A stretch of 9,175 nt of DNA from CAZLYK01 sp964563495 (GTDB lineage: Bacteria > Acidobacteriota > Blastocatellia > RBC074), in the NCBI GenBank assembly GCA_964563495.1, contig CAZLYK010000184.1, forward strand, positions 1-9,175, given 5' to 3'. The notes beneath the pieces were generated by a model. The model ran no database searches. It was not told the DNA's origin and saw only the letters and a list, made by a program, of their open reading frames with translations. Below, in pieces: positions 5,659-9,175 of this stretch (positions are counted from its first letter, which is position 1; each line of letters starts with the position of its first letter). The position numbers and the translations under genes are program-made.

Positions 5659-7536
5659 ATGAGATTATTAGTTACCGTTCTCTCGCTCCTGTTTGCATCA
5701 AGTCTGGCGGTTCACAGTCTGACCCGGTCATCCGGGCAACCTCAGCGGCCGGCGGCGCCACGGCGTTTCTCCAGCTTCGATCCTCAAGTCCGTGAAGTGC
5801 TCTCCAGGATGACGCTCGATGAGAAGATCGGTCAGATGACGCAGGCTGAAGTCAGCGGTTTGAAAGAGATCAGCGACATCGAAAATTACCATCTCGGATC
5901 GATACTGAGTGGCGGCAACGGTGATCCGAAATCGGGAAACAGCCTGCAGAACTGGACCGATCTTTACGACGAGGTCCAAGCGCACACCTCGAAGACCAGG
6001 CTTAAGATTCCGCTGCTCTACGGCATCGACGCGGTCCACGGACACAACAACGTGCTCGGTGCGGTGATCTTTCCCCACAATCTCGGCCTCGGTTGTATGC
6101 ACAACCCGGCGCTGGTCGAAAAGGCCGCGCGGATCACCGCGCTCGAAGTCAGGGCGACCGGAATCAATTGGACATTCGCGCCGTGCGTGGCGGTCCCCCG
6201 CGACGAGAGGTGGGGTCGAACCTACGAGGGTTTCGGAGAGACGCCGGAACTGGCCAGGTCTCTCGGCCAGGCGGCGGTCAGGGGATTTCAGGGCACCGAC
6301 CTGAGCAACCCGCTGAGCATCCTGGCCTGCGCCAAACATTATCTCGGAGATGGCGGGACGGTCTTCGGCACGAGCCCTCTCAAAAGGCCCAATTCCAGGG
6401 AGAACTGGCCGCTCGATCGCGGCGATGTCAGGTTGAGCGAGGCGGAGCTCAAAGCGCTCCATCTGCAAGGATACATCGGTTCGATCAGGGCCGGGGTCGG
6501 CACGATCATGCCCTCATACAGCAGTTGGAACGGGGTCAAGTGTTCGGGTAGTGAGCGCCTGCTCACCGGCATTCTGAAAGTCGAACTGGGCTTTGAAGGA
6601 TTCCTCATCTCCGACTACAACGCCATCGATGAGCTCCCCGGCGATTACCAGAGCGATGTCGAGCAGTCGATCAACGCCGGTATGGATATGGTCATGGTGC
6701 CGGACAACTATCGCGTCTTCTTCGCCACCTTGCGCGATCTGGTCAATCAGGGCAAAGTACCGATGTCGCGGATCGACGATGCGGTCAAAAGAATCCTGCG
6801 CGTCAAATTCGCCATGGGGTTGATGAATCCGAACGCCAACCTCAAGGCCGATCGCAGCCTGCACGCAAAATTCGGATCGGCCGAACATAGAGAGGTGGCC
6901 CGCGAATGCGTGCGCCAGTCGCTGGTGCTGCTCAAAAATGACAAGCAGGTCCTGCCGATCTCAAAGCACCTGGGACGGATCCACGTCGGCGGCAAAAGCG
7001 CCGACGATCTGGGCAACCAGTGCGGCGGTTGGACGATCGACTGGCAGGGCAAAAGCGGCAACCTGACGCCAGGCGGCACGACTATCCTCCAGGCGATCAA
7101 AAACAGTGTCGCCAAACAGACGAGGATTACTTATTCCAAAGACGGTGCGGGAGCTCAGGGAGCAGACCTCGGCATCGTGGTTGTCGGTGAAACGCCTTAT
7201 GCTGAAATGTTCGGCGACAGCACCGACCTCGCGCTGGCCGCAGATGATCTGGAGGCGATCAATCAAATGAAGCAGGCCGGGATCCCCGTGGTCGTCATTC
7301 TGATCTCGGGCCGCCCGTTGATCATTGATCAGGCGCTGGCCAAATGCGAAGCTTTGATCGCCGCCTGGTTGCCGGGGACCGAGGGCCAGGGCGTCGCCGA
7401 TGTCCTGTTCGGAGATTATAAGCCGACGGGTAAACTGTCATTCTCCTGGCCGCGTTCGATCTCCCAGATTCCGATCAACAGCGGTGATCGGAATTACAAC
7501 CCGCTCTTCAAATATGGATTCGGGCTGACATATTAG
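5659..7536 (+). CDS. Secreted glycoside hydrolase family 3, beta-glucosidase/exo-beta-glucanase type
   Basis: This 625-residue enzyme should release glucose from the non-reducing end of beta-glucans or cello-oligosaccharides, probably in the periplasm or outside the cell. The start is ATG 5659, with GGAGG (5646-5650) 8 nt upstream; a TTG at 5641 lies before that ribosome site and is rejected. Residues 1-20 form a signal peptide. The GH3 N-terminal TIM-barrel domain (about 40-390) shows MTLDEKIGQM (51-60), YGIDAVHGHNNV (121-132), RWGRTYEGFGE (184-194), KHYLGDGGT (226-234) and GFEGFLISDYNAID (311-324), where Asp319 is the expected nucleophile. The C-terminal alpha/beta sandwich (about 410-600) has VVVGETPYAE (507-516), where Glu511 aligns with the acid/base of barley exoglucanase ExoI, and closes with YGFGLTY. 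Length and the two-domain plan match ExoI-like enzymes, without a C-terminal fibronectin-III domain. ftcD follows after 4 nt. Confidence 0.93.
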   Translation: MRLLVTVLSLLFASSLAVHSLTRSSGQPQRPAAPRRFSSFDPQVREVLSRMTLDEKIGQMTQAEVSGLKEISDIENYHLGSILSGGNGDPKSGNSLQNWTDLYDEVQAHTSKTRLKIPLLYGIDAVHGHNNVLGAVIFPHNLGLGCMHNPALVEKAARITALEVRATGINWTFAPCVAVPRDERWGRTYEGFGETPELARSLGQAAVRGFQGTDLSNPLSILACAKHYLGDGGTVFGTSPLKRPNSRENWPLDRGDVRLSEAELKALHLQGYIGSIRAGVGTIMPSYSSWNGVKCSGSERLLTGILKVELGFEGFLISDYNAIDELPGDYQSDVEQSINAGMDMVMVPDNYRVFFATLRDLVNQGKVPMSRIDDAVKRILRVKFAMGLMNPNANLKADRSLHAKFGSAEHREVARECVRQSLVLLKNDKQVLPISKHLGRIHVGGKSADDLGNQCGGWTIDWQGKSGNLTPGGTTILQAIKNSVAKQTRITYSKDGAGAQGADLGIVVVGETPYAEMFGDSTDLALAADDLEAINQMKQAGIPVVVILISGRPLIIDQALAKCEALIAAWLPGTEGQGVADVLFGDYKPTGKLSFSWPRSISQIPINSGDRNYNPLFKYGFGLTY

Positions 7537-7540
7537 TGGT

Positions 7541-9157
7541 ATGAATAAAATCGTCGAGTGCGTTCCGAATTTCAGTGAAGGTCGTGATCAGGAGAAGGTC
7601 GATCTGGTGGTTTCGGCGATCGTCTCTGTTCCCGACGTCGTTCTGCTGGATCGTGCAATGGATGCCGACCATAACCGGGCGGTGATCACCTTCGCCGGCG
7701 AGCCGGATGCCGTGGTTGAGGCCGCCTTTCGCGCAGCGGCGATCGCCGTGGAACTGATCGATCTCAATCAGCACACCGGCGCCCATCCGCGGATGGGCGC
7801 GATCGATGTCCTGCCGTTCGTCCCGTTGATCGGTGTGACCATGGATGAATGCATCGTGCTGGCGCGGCACGCGGGAGAGCGCATTGCCCGTGAACTACAT
7901 ATCCCGGTCTATCTTTATGAGAAGGCCGCGACGCGTCCCGAACGGATCGATCTGGCGAATATTCGGCGCGGTGAATTCGAGGGTTTGCGCGATGAGATCA
8001 AAACGAATCCCAATCGTTACCCGGATTTCGGCGAACCGAAGCTTCACCCGACAGCCGGAGCAACCGCGGTCGGTGCGCGCGACCTGCTCATCGCTTACAA
8101 CGTCAACCTGGCGACCGAGGATCTATCGATCGCCAGGAAGATCGCCAGGGCCGTGCGCGGGCGCGATGGCGGGTTGCATTATCTCAAGGCCCTCGGCATG
8201 GCGCTCAATAACCGGCATCAGGTGCAGGTTTCGATGAACCTGATCGATTACCAGGCGACTCCGATCTTTCGCGCCTTCGATCTGGTCAAACGGGAGGCGG
8301 AGAGATACGGGGTCGCGGTCGCGTCGAGCGAGATCGTCGGTTTAGCGCCGCAGGCGGCTCTCAACGCCTGCAGTGATTTTTACCTGCGGATGAGGGGCAG
8401 GTGCGGCGATTCCATCCTCGAGCGTAGAATGCAAATCGAGCTGGCCAAACTCGAAAGCGAGCCTGAACCGGCGCCCAGAAATCTGCGGGTTGTCCCATCG
8501 GAAAGACCATCCGAACCCGAGATCCGCAGGACTGAGCCCGAATCTCTGACGATCGACGATTTTGCCGAAGAGGTCGCCGCTGGGACTCCGACGCTGGCCG
8601 GCGGAAGCGTCGCGGCGTATGCCGGGGCGCTGGCCGCCTCATTGGGCGCCATGGTCTGCAATCTGACGATTGGGCAGAAGGCTTCTGTCGAGGCCGAAGT
8701 CCGCGGCGTTCTCAATCAATTGGAGCAGCTGAGCGCTGATTTGCGCCTGGCCGTCAATGAAGAGGCCGAATCCCGAGCGAGCGTGCTGGACGCCATCGCC
8801 CTCCCGCGTGATTCCGAAGCCGAGCGGCTGGCTCGGACGATCGCGATCGAGGAGGCGACGAAAAACGCGATCTCCGTCCCGCAACGCGTGGCTCAAAGCG
8901 CCATGGTCGCGCTTGAATTGCTGAGCGAGTTGTCGGAAGTCGGCAACCCTACGGCCTTCGCCGACCTGGCGGTCGGAGCCCAACTCGCTATCTCCGCCAT
9001 GCGCGGAGCAGCTTATACAATTTTGAGTCAATTGCTGCAGATCAATGATGATGAATTCAATCGCTTTCGTCGCGCCGAACTGAGCGACCTGATCACGCGC
9101 GGTCAGGAGCTTTCCGATGAGATCGAGGCGCTCTTTTTCAGGCTTTTTCCGCGTTAA
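7541..9157 (+). CDS. ftcD: Bifunctional glutamate formimidoyltransferase / formimidoyltetrahydrofolate cyclodeaminase
   Basis: This 538-residue cytoplasmic enzyme, close in length to the animal FTCD, serves histidine breakdown. It moves the formimino group of N-formimidoyl-glutamate to tetrahydrofolate, then deaminates it to 5,10-methenyl-THF. The transferase part (about 1-300) begins with the family start KIVECVPNFSEGRD and has HTGAHPRMGAIDVLPFVPL (78-96), with His82 at the position of the known catalytic His. KLHPTAGATAVGARDLLIAYNVNL (167-190) also fits. A Pro/Glu-rich linker (about 303-335) joins the cyclodeaminase part (about 336-538), marked by GTPTLAGGSVAAYAGALAASLGAMV (348-372). Its usual D-x-x-A-F motif appears altered (E408 to R412). 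ATG 7541 starts 4 nt after the GH3 stop without a clear ribosome site, so translation may be coupled. No hut genes are in view. Confidence 0.93.
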   Translation: MNKIVECVPNFSEGRDQEKVDLVVSAIVSVPDVVLLDRAMDADHNRAVITFAGEPDAVVEAAFRAAAIAVELIDLNQHTGAHPRMGAIDVLPFVPLIGVTMDECIVLARHAGERIARELHIPVYLYEKAATRPERIDLANIRRGEFEGLRDEIKTNPNRYPDFGEPKLHPTAGATAVGARDLLIAYNVNLATEDLSIARKIARAVRGRDGGLHYLKALGMALNNRHQVQVSMNLIDYQATPIFRAFDLVKREAERYGVAVASSEIVGLAPQAALNACSDFYLRMRGRCGDSILERRMQIELAKLESEPEPAPRNLRVVPSERPSEPEIRRTEPESLTIDDFAEEVAAGTPTLAGGSVAAYAGALAASLGAMVCNLTIGQKASVEAEVRGVLNQLEQLSADLRLAVNEEAESRASVLDAIALPRDSEAERLARTIAIEEATKNAISVPQRVAQSAMVALELLSELSEVGNPTAFADLAVGAQLAISAMRGAAYTILSQLLQINDDEFNRFRRAELSDLITRGQELSDEIEALFFRLFPR

Positions 9158-9160
9158 AGA

Positions 9161-9175
9161 AAATAGACAGGATTA
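9161..9175 (+). repeat. Edge-truncated copy of the AAATAGACAGG stop-codon repeat
   Basis: These 15 bases read AAATAGACAGGATTA and are identical to the start of both arms of the inverted repeat at 2266-2401. They begin 3 nt after the TAA stop of ftcD and have the same orientation relative to the gene as every other copy. The window ends within the unit. Confidence 0.85.

Noticed and set aside
5728..6468. 246-codon open frame antisense to the GH3 gene
   Set aside because: It is wholly inside a gene with clear GH3 motifs, has no ribosome site, and its residues look like the mirror of GC-rich coding sequence.

Overview
The window carries six protein genes on about 9.2 kb of GC-rich DNA, separated by short spacers packed with repeats. 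Nothing fixes the taxon. High GC, a fused two-domain FTCD, several secreted beta-propeller, Ig-like and glycosidase proteins, and dispersed GC-rich palindromes fit an environmental heterotroph, and I would guess Acidobacteriota. That is inference from general resemblance, not from a marker gene. There is no rRNA, tRNA, CRISPR array, transposase, phage gene or recognisable defence system.

Layout from left to right. (1) Minus strand, 11-823: a crotonase-superfamily enoyl-CoA hydratase/isomerase of PaaG-like type. (2) A 266-base divergent spacer with a 33-bp perfect palindrome and a conserved 28-bp element. (3) Plus strand, 1090-2271: a secreted YVTN-type beta-propeller. (4) A convergent spacer filled by a 37-bp perfect inverted repeat. 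(5) Minus strand, 2404-4410: a secreted protein with three Ig-like (BIG2) domains and an LVIVD-type propeller. Upstream of it on the same strand is 4593-5384, a secreted protein of unknown function; the spacer between them holds a second copy of the 28-bp element, an 18-bp palindrome and an 11-codon leader-like ORF. (6) A divergent spacer with a GC-rich 44-nt-arm hairpin. (7) Plus strand, 5659-7536: a secreted GH3 beta-glucosidase/exo-beta-glucanase, followed after 4 nt by ftcD (7541-9157), a bifunctional formimidoyltransferase-cyclodeaminase of histidine catabolism.

The genes are ordinary families and do not form one obvious pathway. Four of the six products appear to be exported: two propellers, one unknown and the GH3 enzyme. 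The unusual material is between the genes. First, the string AAATAGAC(AGGATTA) sits 0-4 nt from the stop codon of every predicted transcription unit (four of four), always in the same orientation relative to the gene, and both window edges cut through copies. Second, two genes share an upstream module made of a 28-bp element, a 7-nt gap, a palindrome of unrelated sequence, and then the gene's Shine-Dalgarno. In both copies the 28-bp element encodes the start of a mini-ORF, MSLRDAL, and in one copy that mini-ORF has its own good ribosome site. This could be a mobile repeat family that supplies gene ends and starts, or a leader-peptide/hairpin regulatory element. The sequence alone does not decide between them.
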